10,472 nucleotides of DNA from Pseudooctadecabacter sp. (GCA_020628265.1 JAHDFG010000022.1:1989-12460), one strand, 5' to 3'. Counted from the stretch's first letter, positions 1 through 8,887 are shown. Program-made: numbers and translations. The notes: generated by a model from the letters alone, not told the origin.

Positions 1-1182
1 CGCGAGGCGACCCGCGCCGAATGGAAGGGCCTGATCGAGGCCCGCGCGCAGGCGGGCTGCCCCCTGATCATCGGCACGGCCGGCACCTGCGGCACCGACA
101 GCACCGTTGATTGGCTCTACGAGATCACCTTGGATATTCTGGGGGAACTCGGCCAGTCTGCCAAAATCGCACGGCTGTATAGCGAACAGGACCCCGCCGC
201 GGTCGCCAAAACCGCGCTGACTGCCCTCCCCGCCGCGCCTGACGTGGATGCAGTCACCATTGCGGGCTGCACCCATATCGTTGCCCTTGCAGGCGCCGAA
301 CAGATCACAGCGGCCCTGAACACAGGCGCGGACATCATCATTGCTGGACGCACAACGGACACCGCGACCATCGCGGCCCTACCCATCGCACGAGGCGACC
401 ACGCGGGCGCTGCCTGGCACGGGGCAAAGATCGGCGAATGCGGGGCGATTTGCACGACCAACTCGGCAACGGGCGTGATCCAGATCGACTTCGACCAAAC
501 GGGCTTTACGATCACGGCGATGGCCGACAACACCTTTGCGACACCGCATACGGTCAGCGCCCACATGCTCTACGAAAACACCGACCCCTATATTCTGCAC
601 GAACCAGGGGGCCATCTGGACGTGACAGGTGCGCGCTACACGGCCCAGTCTGACACGAGCGTTCGGGTCGAAGGGTCCGCCTGGGTGCCCGCGGCAGAGT
701 ATACCGTCAAACTCGAAGGGGCGCGGATCGGCGGATACCAGACCATTGCAATGGCGCTGCTGCGGGATGCGCATTACGTCGCCAACGTGCAGGCTTGGTG
801 CGACGACATCTTGCGCCACCACCGCGCCAAGGTCTCGGACCGGATGGGGTTGGCCCCCGATACGTGGTCAGCCGAACTGCGGGTCATCGGACAGAACGCA
901 ACACTTGGCGATCTTGAGACTGACGCCGGAAATGCGTCTGAACTGGGTGTGCTCGCCATCGTGACGGCAGAGGATCAGGCGACCGCGAACACGGTTGCCA
1001 AGCTGATGAACCCCTACCTGTTGCACCACGCATTAACCGACAACGAACCCATGCCGACGTTTGCTTTCCCGTTCTCTCCGGCAGAGATCGACCGCGGCGC
1101 AGCCTATGAATTCGTTCTGCATCACACGATGACCCTGACAGACCCGATGCAAGCCTTCCGGCTGGAGGTGACAGATGTCTGA
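1..1182 (+). CDS. AtuA-like (DUF1446) protein, 5'-truncated by window edge
   Basis: The frame is open from the first base, so the true start lies outside the window; 393 residues are visible against roughly 450 for the family. A TTG at 130 is in frame but is not the start, because family-like sequence precedes it (IIGTAGTCGTDS at residues 23-34 of the visible part). Further typical stretches are AGRTTDT (115-121), the glycine-rich LHEPGGHLD and ARIGGYQT. The family is named after AtuA of acyclic terpene utilisation in Pseudomonas; its biochemical role is unsettled, and many members sit in acyl-CoA or other catabolic loci. The visible part seems to lack much of the extra C-terminal domain of longer AtuA proteins, and the next gene (DUF4387) may supply a matching partner. 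The stop overlaps that gene by 8 bases, so the two are probably translated together in a cytoplasmic complex. Family call is firm; substrate unknown. Confidence 0.85.
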   Translation, partial: REATRAEWKGLIEARAQAGCPLIIGTAGTCGTDSTVDWLYEITLDILGELGQSAKIARLYSEQDPAAVAKTALTALPAAPDVDAVTIAGCTHIVALAGAEQITAALNTGADIIIAGRTTDTATIAALPIARGDHAGAAWHGAKIGECGAICTTNSATGVIQIDFDQTGFTITAMADNTFATPHTVSAHMLYENTDPYILHEPGGHLDVTGARYTAQSDTSVRVEGSAWVPAAEYTVKLEGARIGGYQTIAMALLRDAHYVANVQAWCDDILRHHRAKVSDRMGLAPDTWSAELRVIGQNATLGDLETDAGNASELGVLAIVTAEDQATANTVAKLMNPYLLHHALTDNEPMPTFAFPFSPAEIDRGAAYEFVLHHTMTLTDPMQAFRLEVTDV

Positions 1183-1477
1183 GGTCGGCCAGATCGCTGA
1201 GAAAGTCCGCTCCAAAAACGCGGGCCCCTTCTGGCTGACGATCGATATCTTCTGCGGGTCGCAAGCAGCCTATGCGCGGATCACCTCAGGGCTTTCGACC
1301 GAACGGGTGGCAGAGGTCTTCAAGGTCGATGCAACCACACTCAAACGGTTCGACATCGACGATCTGCGGGTGGTGAAACTCTCTCTGCCCCGCCCGACCG
1401 TCCAAGGATCACAAAACGATCGCGATATGCATGGCGCAAGCTGGGCATCGCTGATCGCAGAACTCGACATCGCCTGA
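1175..1477 (+). CDS. DUF4387 family protein, AtuA partner
   Basis: A 100-residue cytoplasmic protein with no signal peptide or membrane segment. The stretch LRVVKLSLPRP followed by GSQNDRDMHGA (about residues 65-88) is characteristic of DUF4387, a small family usually encoded directly beside AtuA-like/DUF1446 proteins. The ATG at 1175 lies inside the last codons of the upstream gene (8-base overlap), with a GGAGGTGACAG stretch just upstream (about 1164-1174) that gives a strong ribosome-binding site. Co-translation suggests a heteromeric complex with the AtuA-like protein, but no reaction is known to me. No convincing terminator follows, only a weak GCGCG/CGCGC inverted repeat around 1482-1507. 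Confidence 0.82.
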   Translation: MSEVGQIAEKVRSKNAGPFWLTIDIFCGSQAAYARITSGLSTERVAEVFKVDATTLKRFDIDDLRVVKLSLPRPTVQGSQNDRDMHGASWASLIAELDIA

Positions 1478-1507
1478 TCTGCGCGTGTTTACGGCCTTTT
1501 GTCGCGC

Positions 1508-1538
1508 TTGGGCGGCTTTCGGTGGACGATGGTATACA
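1508..1538 (+). promoter_or_regulatory. Possible icd promoter (extended -10 type)
   Basis: In the 113-base gap before icd, TATACA at 1533-1538 is preceded by TGG at 1530-1532, giving an extended -10. The nearest -35-like hexamer is TTGGGC at 1508-1513, but the 19-base spacing is longer than usual, so recognition would rest mainly on the extended -10. The transcript start would fall near 1545, about 45 bases before the icd ATG. Assigned by eye only. Confidence 0.33.
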
Positions 1539-1590
1539 AAGGCGCTATTCCGCCCCCAAACCCTGAATCGCTAGACCCAAAGGACGGATC

Positions 1591-3774
<2,184 letters not shown>

Positions 3775-3791
3775 AATTTCGACCAAACCGA

Positions 3792-3825
3792 AAACGGCCC
3801 GCCCCTGCAAAGAGGCGGGCCGTTT
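3792..3825 (+). terminator. Rho-independent terminator of icd
   Basis: Perfect 12-bp inverted repeat, AAACGGCCCGCC (3792-3803) against GGCGGGCCGTTT (3814-3825), with a 10-base loop, 17 bases after the icd stop. The A-run on the left arm and T-run on the right make it usable in both directions; it could also stop transcripts arriving from the minus-strand genes on the right, though it lies about 250 bases beyond the racemase stop. Confidence 0.88.
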
Positions 3826-4076
3826 GCTGTGGTGGGTGCCCTAAAGAAGGCCTGGTTTTGCGGACAAACCGGACTTGTGCAAGTGCGGCTATTGCTAATG
3901 CAGCATAGGTTTACTCTCGCCGAAAATGCCTCATTGCACAAAAGCGCAGTCGCCCAAGCGGTCATTGCCAACCTCTCTCGGAAGAGACATAAAGACTTTA
4001 CTATTGCAGCACGGGGAAATGAAATGGTGATGCGGGGGTAGTACGTCGAAAAGGTCCGCGGGCGATCATCTGGGCG
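3826..4076. other. Non-coding gap between icd terminator and racemase stop
   Basis: No convincing gene in this stretch, which is visibly less GC-rich than its flanks. A 70-codon plus-strand frame ending at 4041 and an antisense frame covering the terminator lack recognisable protein features. Visible elements: a 12-base palindrome ACTTG-TG-CAAGT (3873-3884); two related TTGC/GCAGCA-bearing stretches (CTATTGC 3889-3895 with GCAGCA 3900-3905, and CTATTGCAGCA 4001-4011); and a plus-strand sigma70-like pair TTGCCA (3965-3970), 17-base spacer, CATAAA (3988-3993), with no gene behind it apart from a five-codon frame (4024-4041). It may be a decayed gene, a promoter remnant or a small-RNA locus. No clear terminator for the racemase gene was found here. 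Confidence 0.5.
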
Positions 4077-5198
4077 TCATACCAGCGTCAGGTAGGGTTG
4101 GGTCTCGCAGTCCTTGGAACGACCGTTCATCTTTTGCTTGCCATGAACAACCTTGGCGACATCCGGGGCGCTCATCGCCCGCATAAGGGCGCTGTAGTTC
4201 ATGTCCATCTTCATCTCGGACCCGACGGATACGGCGGATTTGGTCGTGTCGACAACGGTGTGGTCGCTGGTCGCGCCGATGAACATAATTTCTGAGGGAA
4301 ACGTGAGACCGCGCACGTTGGTATCCTGTTGCCCGATAGCAAGGATCGTTCGGGCTTTGTCGTCATCATTCCGTACCAATCTGAGCACCCCGAGCTCCGG
4401 AGCAATTGACGCAGGTGGTATTACGCTTGGTTTATTTCTTGTTTCGATCACCTCGGCATATAACGCAAAGGCATCGGTATGAAGGCCAGAGATCGGATGC
4501 CCTGTTAAGGGGTCGGTGCCCAACAGGATCGCCTCGCCCAAACGGAGGTTGTTGATGCGCCCGGATGAGTCTTCGCCAAGCGCCCATGGCAAATTCGCCG
4601 AGCCACCTCCTGAAACAAGCTCGACAAATGGTCCGCAAGCGCCTTCGACCTGGGTTGCCAGTCGCGAGAGCATGTCCATGTCACCGGCCGTCGATGCCAC
4701 GTTTCCCATGCAGGCAAAATTTGCAGCGATGCCTTTGAGCGCAACACCGGGTGTCGCGCTGACCCGAGTAGCGAAGTCGTTAAGGTTCTCGGGCAAAATG
4801 CCTTCGCGCATATCTCCCATTTCGACCATCAAGATGACATCGTGCGAGGTGCCCTGTTGCTTGGCTGCTGCGCCAAGCTTCAGGATCGTGTCCATCTCTG
4901 TGTTGTAGCTCGCGTCACAACACCGGACGACGTCTTCCATTTCGCTCACCAGTGGAGCGCGGATCATCGAAATTGGGCACTTGATCCCTTCCATCTGCAT
5001 CCGAACGACGTTCTTGATGCGTGCGTCGGCCAGACCGACAACGCCGCCGTCCAGCATGGCCTCGGCCACGTCAGGATGCCCGCAGACGGCTTTGGTCACT
5101 CCGGTGACCGATATGCCGCGCGCGCACAGGCGACGGACGAGACATCGCGCGTTAGCCTGGATCTTACCCAGATCAATTTCCACTCGCGGCGAGGTCAT
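4077..5198 (-). CDS. PLP-dependent amino-acid racemase, ornithine/alanine racemase type
   Basis: A 373-residue cytoplasmic enzyme of the fold-type III (alanine racemase N-terminal) superfamily. The opening PRVEIDLGKIQAN (4-16) is the family's first strand and helix; GVTKAVCGHPDVA (33-45) carries K36, the likely Schiff-base lysine for pyridoxal phosphate. Further family stretches are LMVEMGDMREGI (123-134), the phosphate-binding SGGGSANLP (196-204) and LRLGEAILLGTDPLTG (218-233). The VTK-CG-P and VEMGD-REG patterns match ornithine racemase (Orr)/COG3457 better than biosynthetic Alr or YggS-type proteins, which are much shorter. The frame stays open upstream to 5537, but that part overlaps the preceding gene and has no family resemblance; the ATG at 5198 gives an ATGA overlap with the upstream stop, so translation is probably coupled. 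Likely interconverts an L- and D-amino acid related to the DUF1611 partner's substrate. Superfamily sure, substrate unknown. Confidence 0.85.
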   Translation of the reverse strand: MTSPRVEIDLGKIQANARCLVRRLCARGISVTGVTKAVCGHPDVAEAMLDGGVVGLADARIKNVVRMQMEGIKCPISMIRAPLVSEMEDVVRCCDASYNTEMDTILKLGAAAKQQGTSHDVILMVEMGDMREGILPENLNDFATRVSATPGVALKGIAANFACMGNVASTAGDMDMLSRLATQVEGACGPFVELVSGGGSANLPWALGEDSSGRINNLRLGEAILLGTDPLTGHPISGLHTDAFALYAEVIETRNKPSVIPPASIAPELGVLRLVRNDDDKARTILAIGQQDTNVRGLTFPSEIMFIGATSDHTVVDTTKSAVSVGSEMKMDMNYSALMRAMSAPDVAKVVHGKQKMNGRSKDCETQPYLTLV

Positions 5199-6394
5199 TC
5201 CGCGGCCGCGAGAGGTACGGGCCGCAACTGCGGAAAGGCGGCCAAGACCATGTCGCTCAGGTGCACTTCCGGCCGGGTCAGCGCGTCCGTCACCGGAATG
5301 CCGATGTCGCGTGAAAGATTGTCGATCGCACGATCGACCTCGGTGCCCGTCATCGCTTCGTGGTTGAGTGTGATACCAATCACCCGTGTGTCGGCAAAAG
5401 CTTCGATGAGGGCGATTTCGCTTTTCGGCCCGGGCATCGGCATAGCGGGAAAGTCGCATCGATGGGCACGCTTCGGCGCATGTTGAAGAACGACGGCATG
5501 CGGCTGGCTGCCTCGCAGAATGAAAGCCGACGTGCAAAAGGCCGGATGGCTGAGCGCGCCTTGTCCTTCGATCAGGATCACATCCGGGTCATCACCCTCA
5601 GACGCCCCGACAATCACACGTTCAAGTTCCCCGCAGCAAAACTGCGGTGGCACGGCGTCCATGGCGATCCCGTATTTTGCGCCCTGCATAAGTCCCGTCT
5701 GGCCGGTGCCAACGAGGACGGTCTTGATACCACGCGCGTTCAGTTCCCTGGCCAGAATGGTCGCCGTCGTCCGCTTGCCAATTGCACAATCCGTTCCGAG
5801 TACGGCAATGCGGATTGCCTTCCCCTCGGACACGCTTCCGTCAAACAGACGCATGTCCTTGCTTGGTCGGGGTTTGCGAATATCTCGGATCGTCACGTTG
5901 GCCGCATCAGCGGCGTTTGAAATCTCGGGATCATCGCCAAGGTATTCGTGGAGACCGCTGACGATGTTCATGCCGAGCGCGATTGCATCCAGCACGATCT
6001 CTCGATCTGTAGGTGACATCTTCCCTGTAGAGGGGGCCATCCCGTAAATCAAAGTATCGGGTATATGCACTTCACGCGTAACCGCAGCCTCAAGATCTTC
6101 AACGATGGGGATGCCGTTACTCAAATTGTCCAGCACCTGCCCGCTGTCGCGCCCTTCAAGTCTGCTGTCTATGACCGAAAGAATGCGGTAGGCTTGGCTG
6201 TGACGGACAAGCCCGTTTGCGGTTTTCCCGTCGATCTGCCCGAAGTTCCCCTCGCAATAGACAATCGCTGTGGGCACCCCTTTTGTTACTTCTTTGCTGG
6301 TGTGAGATCGACGGGACGCGGAGTGGTCAGGCGGGGCTTGCGGCCCCATCATTGACAGCCGTGTCATCGAGTTTTCTACATTGTCCGATTCCAT
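5195..6394 (-). CDS. DUF1611 family P-loop protein (DgcN-like)
   Basis: A 399-residue protein with the two-part DUF1611 architecture. The Rossmann-like N-terminal part includes AIVYCEGNFGQIDGKTANGL (43-62) and LIYGMAPSTGKMSPTDREIV (115-134), then NIVSGLHEYL (143-152). The C-terminal P-loop part has VLGTDCAIGKRTTA (198-211, Walker-A-like) and ILIEGQGALSHPA (273-285, Walker-B-like region). A characterised family member, DgcN, acetylates D-glutamate in a marine proteobacterial D-glutamate pathway, so an N-acyltransferase role on a D-amino or related acid is plausible but unproven here. The start at 6394 is chosen because AAAGGA sits six bases upstream; about 108 further in-frame bases up to 6502 overlap the end of the neighbouring gene. 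Residues 1-40 look unstructured and lie before the conserved core, so a later start is possible. Its stop overlaps the racemase start (ATGA), implying a two-gene operon. Confidence 0.8.
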   Translation of the reverse strand: MESDNVENSMTRLSMMGPQAPPDHSASRRSHTSKEVTKGVPTAIVYCEGNFGQIDGKTANGLVRHSQAYRILSVIDSRLEGRDSGQVLDNLSNGIPIVEDLEAAVTREVHIPDTLIYGMAPSTGKMSPTDREIVLDAIALGMNIVSGLHEYLGDDPEISNAADAANVTIRDIRKPRPSKDMRLFDGSVSEGKAIRIAVLGTDCAIGKRTTATILARELNARGIKTVLVGTGQTGLMQGAKYGIAMDAVPPQFCCGELERVIVGASEGDDPDVILIEGQGALSHPAFCTSAFILRGSQPHAVVLQHAPKRAHRCDFPAMPMPGPKSEIALIEAFADTRVIGITLNHEAMTGTEVDRAIDNLSRDIGIPVTDALTRPEVHLSDMVLAAFPQLRPVPLAAAE

Positions 6395-6483
6395 TATTAT
6401 TCCTTTGCCAAGCGGGTTTAACCGGGTCCGATCACACGAAGCGTTCGGGCGGGTAAGCCGCGTTTCGGTTTTAATTGCGAGCG

Positions 6484-7281
6484 CTAGTCGTTCAGGACGC
6501 AACGCCCCTGAGAGCGCTGGAAATTCCTATGGCACTCCCAACCGTTTCCCGATCGGTTGAGATGCGCATTTTCGGGGAGGTCGATCTCATTGCACCCGTC
6601 GTCGGCCTCTGCAAAGCCGCGATTACACTTCCAGCCTGGGCCATAGCTTGCATCGTCGAAATAGGCATTCTCCGGGACGACGACAGCCTCACAGGTGTCA
6701 CCGCGTTCGAAGTAGCCTCGCTCACATGTCCAGGGCTGGCCATAGGACGACGTGTTCAGAAAGGCGTTTTCAGGAACCGCGATTGCGACGCATGTATCGC
6801 CTTCGATCTGGTAGCCACGGTTGCAAAGCCAAGCGGCGCCATAGGAGACAGCCGACAGATACGCATTGTCCGGCACAACGACTTCGAGGCAAATGTCGTC
6901 GACTTTCATGTAGCCACGAAGGCAGTTCCATCTTTGTCCCGACGGGTCGAGATAGCCGCCTTCGGGAACGACGACCTCTAGACACGTCGCGTCATCGACC
7001 TCCTGAAATCCGTGCAGACACTCCCAGCCCTTGCCGTAAGTCCGGTTGGTGGCATAGGCGTTCTCCGGAACGATGACGGCAAGACAGTCATCGCCGTCAC
7101 GCTGGTACCCACGATCACATTCCCATCCCTCGCCATAGCTTCTGGCGGTGGCGTTGGCAGGCATAGGCGCATCCTGCGCAAACGCAGGGAAAGCGAAGAA
7201 CGCGATCATACTGGCCACGACTGCCATCCTGGCGATCAGCCTGGCCTGCGGGTGTTTCGTTCGTTCCTCGTGGTGTCTCAT
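6484..7281 (-). CDS. Secreted protein of seven cysteine-pair repeats
   Basis: A 265-residue exported protein. Residues 1-35 form a signal peptide: basic start with MRHHEERTKHPQARLIAR, hydrophobic MAVVASMIAFFAFP, and an AFA|QD cleavage site. The entire mature chain (40-265) is seven units of 31-34 residues with consensus VPENAYL-(x)-SYG-x-gWeC-x-RGY-x(4)-gDxC-x-V; each has two cysteines (14 in all), probably one disulphide per unit in the periplasm or outside the cell. Units start near residues 40, 71, 105, 136, 169, 202 and 235. I know no named domain for this repeat, though I believe similar proteins occur in other alphaproteobacteria. Start 7281 has AAAGGA seven bases upstream and gives the signal peptide; a second in-frame ATG at 7482 overlaps the upstream stop (ATGA) but would bury the signal under 67 residues. 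Role unknown: adhesion, envelope structure or ligand binding are possible. No membrane anchor or sorting signal is visible. Confidence 0.82.
   Translation of the reverse strand: MRHHEERTKHPQARLIARMAVVASMIAFFAFPAFAQDAPMPANATARSYGEGWECDRGYQRDGDDCLAVIVPENAYATNRTYGKGWECLHGFQEVDDATCLEVVVPEGGYLDPSGQRWNCLRGYMKVDDICLEVVVPDNAYLSAVSYGAAWLCNRGYQIEGDTCVAIAVPENAFLNTSSYGQPWTCERGYFERGDTCEAVVVPENAYFDDASYGPGWKCNRGFAEADDGCNEIDLPENAHLNRSGNGWECHRNFQRSQGRCVLND
6487..7164 (-). repeat. Seven tandem ~33-residue coding repeats
   Basis: The region encodes residues 40-265 of the secreted protein as seven consecutive units with no linker. Core shared residues in each unit are P-x-N/G-A/G near the start, an aromatic or SG/YG before W-x-C, and a second cysteine 10-12 residues later. 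Units 4-6 (33 residues each) are the most alike; units 3 and 7 have the shorter SG form (31 residues) and unit 2 has an inserted residue (34). Amino-acid similarity clearly exceeds nucleotide similarity, indicating old duplications held by selection rather than a recent expansion. Confidence 0.85.
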
Positions 7282-7478
7282 CGGCTTTTCCTTTGCGGAC
7301 TGGAGCCAGTCGGTTGCCGCGCATTTCTTCTTTCGAGCAAGCGTAAGCGATCCGGGGAACCATCGGGTGTGCAGCGCCGGTGGTGGGGAGCCCTTGGGCC
7401 TCGGTCTCGATGGCATGCCTTCGTTCTCGGCAACCTGGATCGCGAAGTCCGGCAGGCCTGTCGGGTGGGTGCTACCGG

Positions 7479-7952
7479 TCATCGGGGCGACAGCTTGTGC
7501 AAGGCCGCGGCCGCAAGCGCATGTTCCTTCTGGTGGTAGTCGCCACGGAACTTGCCGTCGACCCGCACCTCCCAGATGCCGCTTCTTTCGCTTGCCTGAA
7601 CCCCAACTCGCTGCGCTGGCCGGTCCGTGGAAGACTCCTTTTCTCCTTTGCGTCTCGTCGGCACGGGCTGCTTGTCGGACACGTCCAGCTCCTTCGATTT
7701 CGGCGCGCGCGCTTCTCCGAGGAGCATCACGGCGCGAATGAATTCTTCCGCGTAGTCGTCGGTTTCGCGGTGGTCATGTTCGCGCCGGACCATACTCATC
7801 GGCTCGACGAACCGTTCTCGAAGGTGGTCCACGAAACGCGGTTCGGTGCGGGCCATGTAGGCGATCAGAGCTTGCAGGATCCGTTCATGGGCTAGCACAC
7901 GCCGTTCGAGGTCGGTGGTCTCGGGTGACGCTATCGGCATGGCGCGGTTCAT
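7479..7952 (-). CDS. Conserved-looking hypothetical protein, 157 residues
   Basis: A soluble, charged protein with no signal peptide or membrane segment. Residues about 14-75 (ERRVLAHERILQALIAYMA, then FVDHLRERF, EEFIRAVMLLG) look helical and possibly coiled-coil; 80-120 is a lysine/serine-rich linker; the final ~35 residues (GIWEVRVDGKFRGDYHQKEHALAAAALHKL) resemble the short strand-strand-helix fold of DUF2188-like proteins, a weak resemblance by eye. The start at 7952 overlaps the upstream gene's stop (ATGA, 7949-7952), making it the third gene of a coupled operon. Similar short proteins occur, as far as I recall, in rhizobial and roseobacter genomes without assigned function. I cannot assign one here. 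Confidence 0.75.
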   Translation of the reverse strand: MNRAMPIASPETTDLERRVLAHERILQALIAYMARTEPRFVDHLRERFVEPMSMVRREHDHRETDDYAEEFIRAVMLLGEARAPKSKELDVSDKQPVPTRRKGEKESSTDRPAQRVGVQASERSGIWEVRVDGKFRGDYHQKEHALAAAALHKLSPR

Positions 7953-8335
7953 CCTTCATCGACCGCGTTTTCCGCGCGCTCCGGTGATCGATCGACATCA
8001 AGGGCTGCCAGGCATGCTTGCGCGATGTCCCTGTCCGGGGCATCGGTGCCCGGCATGGTTGCCCAGCCCGCCTCCATGAGAGCGTCGCGCCGCTGGTAGG
8101 TCGAAGCGGCCCGGATCGTTGCCAGCTTGTCCGCTTGTACCGGGTCGGATCTCGCCATGTCGAGGCAGACGGGCACCATGGAGGCGACGACATCGTCTCG
8201 GGACATCGCCATCGCCCTGTCATTCGCGGTACCGCCGGTCACCCAGCCGCCCCAAGTGAATCCGACGACACCGACGAAGACCGCGCCGATCACGGCACCA
8301 TAGATACCGGGTTTGAGCCATTCGGGAGCATTCAT
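7949..8335 (-). CDS. Small inner-membrane-anchored hypothetical protein
   Basis: A 128-residue protein opening MNAPEWLKPGIYGAVIGAVF, with one N-terminal membrane segment at about 10-34 rich in glycine and valine. It ends in WGGWVTGGTA, after which a hydrophilic ~90-residue domain is probably periplasmic. That domain has VPVCLDMARSDP (55-65) and a second cysteine at 108 (AQACLAAL), which could pair. The hydrophobic stretch lacks a clear signal-peptidase site, so a retained anchor is more likely than secretion. Start and stop both take part in ATGA overlaps (8332-8335 and 7949-7952), so it is the middle gene of a coupled trio. I recognise the sequence type as a recurring alphaproteobacterial hypothetical but know no function. 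Confidence 0.8.
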   Translation of the reverse strand: MNAPEWLKPGIYGAVIGAVFVGVVGFTWGGWVTGGTANDRAMAMSRDDVVASMVPVCLDMARSDPVQADKLATIRAASTYQRRDALMEAGWATMPGTDAPDRDIAQACLAALDVDRSPERAENAVDEG

Positions 8336-8646
8336 TTCAAGTCCTCCTGCGGAGAAAGCGCCGCTTCGCTATCATTGGTGGTCTCAGAAAGGGCTCGATC
8401 ACATGCCATCGCATGTTTGAGTTCCTCTTTTGTGGTCATTTGCATCGTCGTTTGGCCGGCATTGCTGCCGCGTACCTGGACCATCAGGTATGTCGCGGTG
8501 CGCCGGTAAGCCTCGAAGCTGAGGCCTTGTAGAAGCTCTTCCTCGACAAGGATTTCATACGTTCCTGCCGGAAACTCACGCAGGCTCTCGCCAATCATGA
8601 CGTTGTTGGAAACCGTCACCATTGATCTGGTCGAACGCGAGAGCAT
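8332..8646 (-). CDS. Small soluble hypothetical protein, first gene of trio
   Basis: A 104-residue soluble protein. After a short variable start it has REFPAGTYEILVEEELLQG (23-41), a beta-rich stretch, then LSFEAYRRTATYLMV (42-56), and a helical acidic C-terminus with ELKHAMACDRALSE. This looks like a small family recurring in rhizobia and relatives, with no function known to me. The start at 8646 has GGAG seven bases upstream; later methionines at residues 9 and 17 are alternatives but lack an equally good site. The stop overlaps the next gene by ATGA. Its promoter must lie in the 241-base divergent gap on its right. Confidence 0.75.
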   Translation of the reverse strand: MLSRSTRSMVTVSNNVMIGESLREFPAGTYEILVEEELLQGLSFEAYRRTATYLMVQVRGSNAGQTTMQMTTKEELKHAMACDRALSETTNDSEAALSPQEDLK

Positions 8647-8887
8647 CCCGGGTCTCCATTGATTAGAATGCTGGACTTTCCGCCGTCGCTAACGAGGCAA
8701 GCGTCGAAAGGAACGCCTCGTCACAGCAAGGCAGCTGTGGGAACACTATCTGAACTGTTGTGGTGCGATGCTGATCGAGGTTAGCCCCCGCCCGGTTCTT
8801 TGCTGTCAGGGTAAGAGGTAAGGCCGTTCCGCGGCTTCAAATACTTCGTCCAAGTCTTCGCTACAGTCACACGCCGAAAGGAAACCC
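8647..8887. promoter_or_regulatory. Divergent intergenic region with a hairpin
   Basis: This 241-base gap must carry promoters for the leftward trio and the rightward 138-residue gene. I found no good sigma70 pair. I looked for the alphaproteobacterial general-stress (EcfG) pattern GGAAC-16/17-CGTT; GGAAC occurs at 8710-8714 and 8740-8744 but without a properly spaced -10 on either strand. A 7-bp inverted repeat ACGAGGC (8692-8698)/GCCTCGT (8715-8721) encloses the first GGAAC in its 16-base loop and could be a regulatory hairpin or leader structure of the leftward transcript. The rightward gene has AAAGGA just before its ATG. Confidence 0.5.

Noticed and set aside
3829..4041. 70-codon plus-strand frame after icd
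   Set aside because: Starts inside the icd terminator region, has no good ribosome-binding site and no recognisable protein pattern.
5199..5537. 113-residue N-terminal extension of the racemase frame
   Set aside because: It overlaps the DUF1611 coding region in another frame, is Arg/Ser/His-rich without family resemblance, and the ATGA start at 5198 fits the racemase family's first strand.
8658..8675. Possible Fnr/FixK box beginning TTGAT
   Set aside because: Only the left half-site is present; the right half (ATCAA) is missing at the correct spacing.
8710..8760. Possible EcfG general-stress promoters from two GGAAC motifs
   Set aside because: Neither motif has CGTT or GTT at the required 16-17 base distance; the only nearby GTT (8757-8759) is 12 bases after the second motif.
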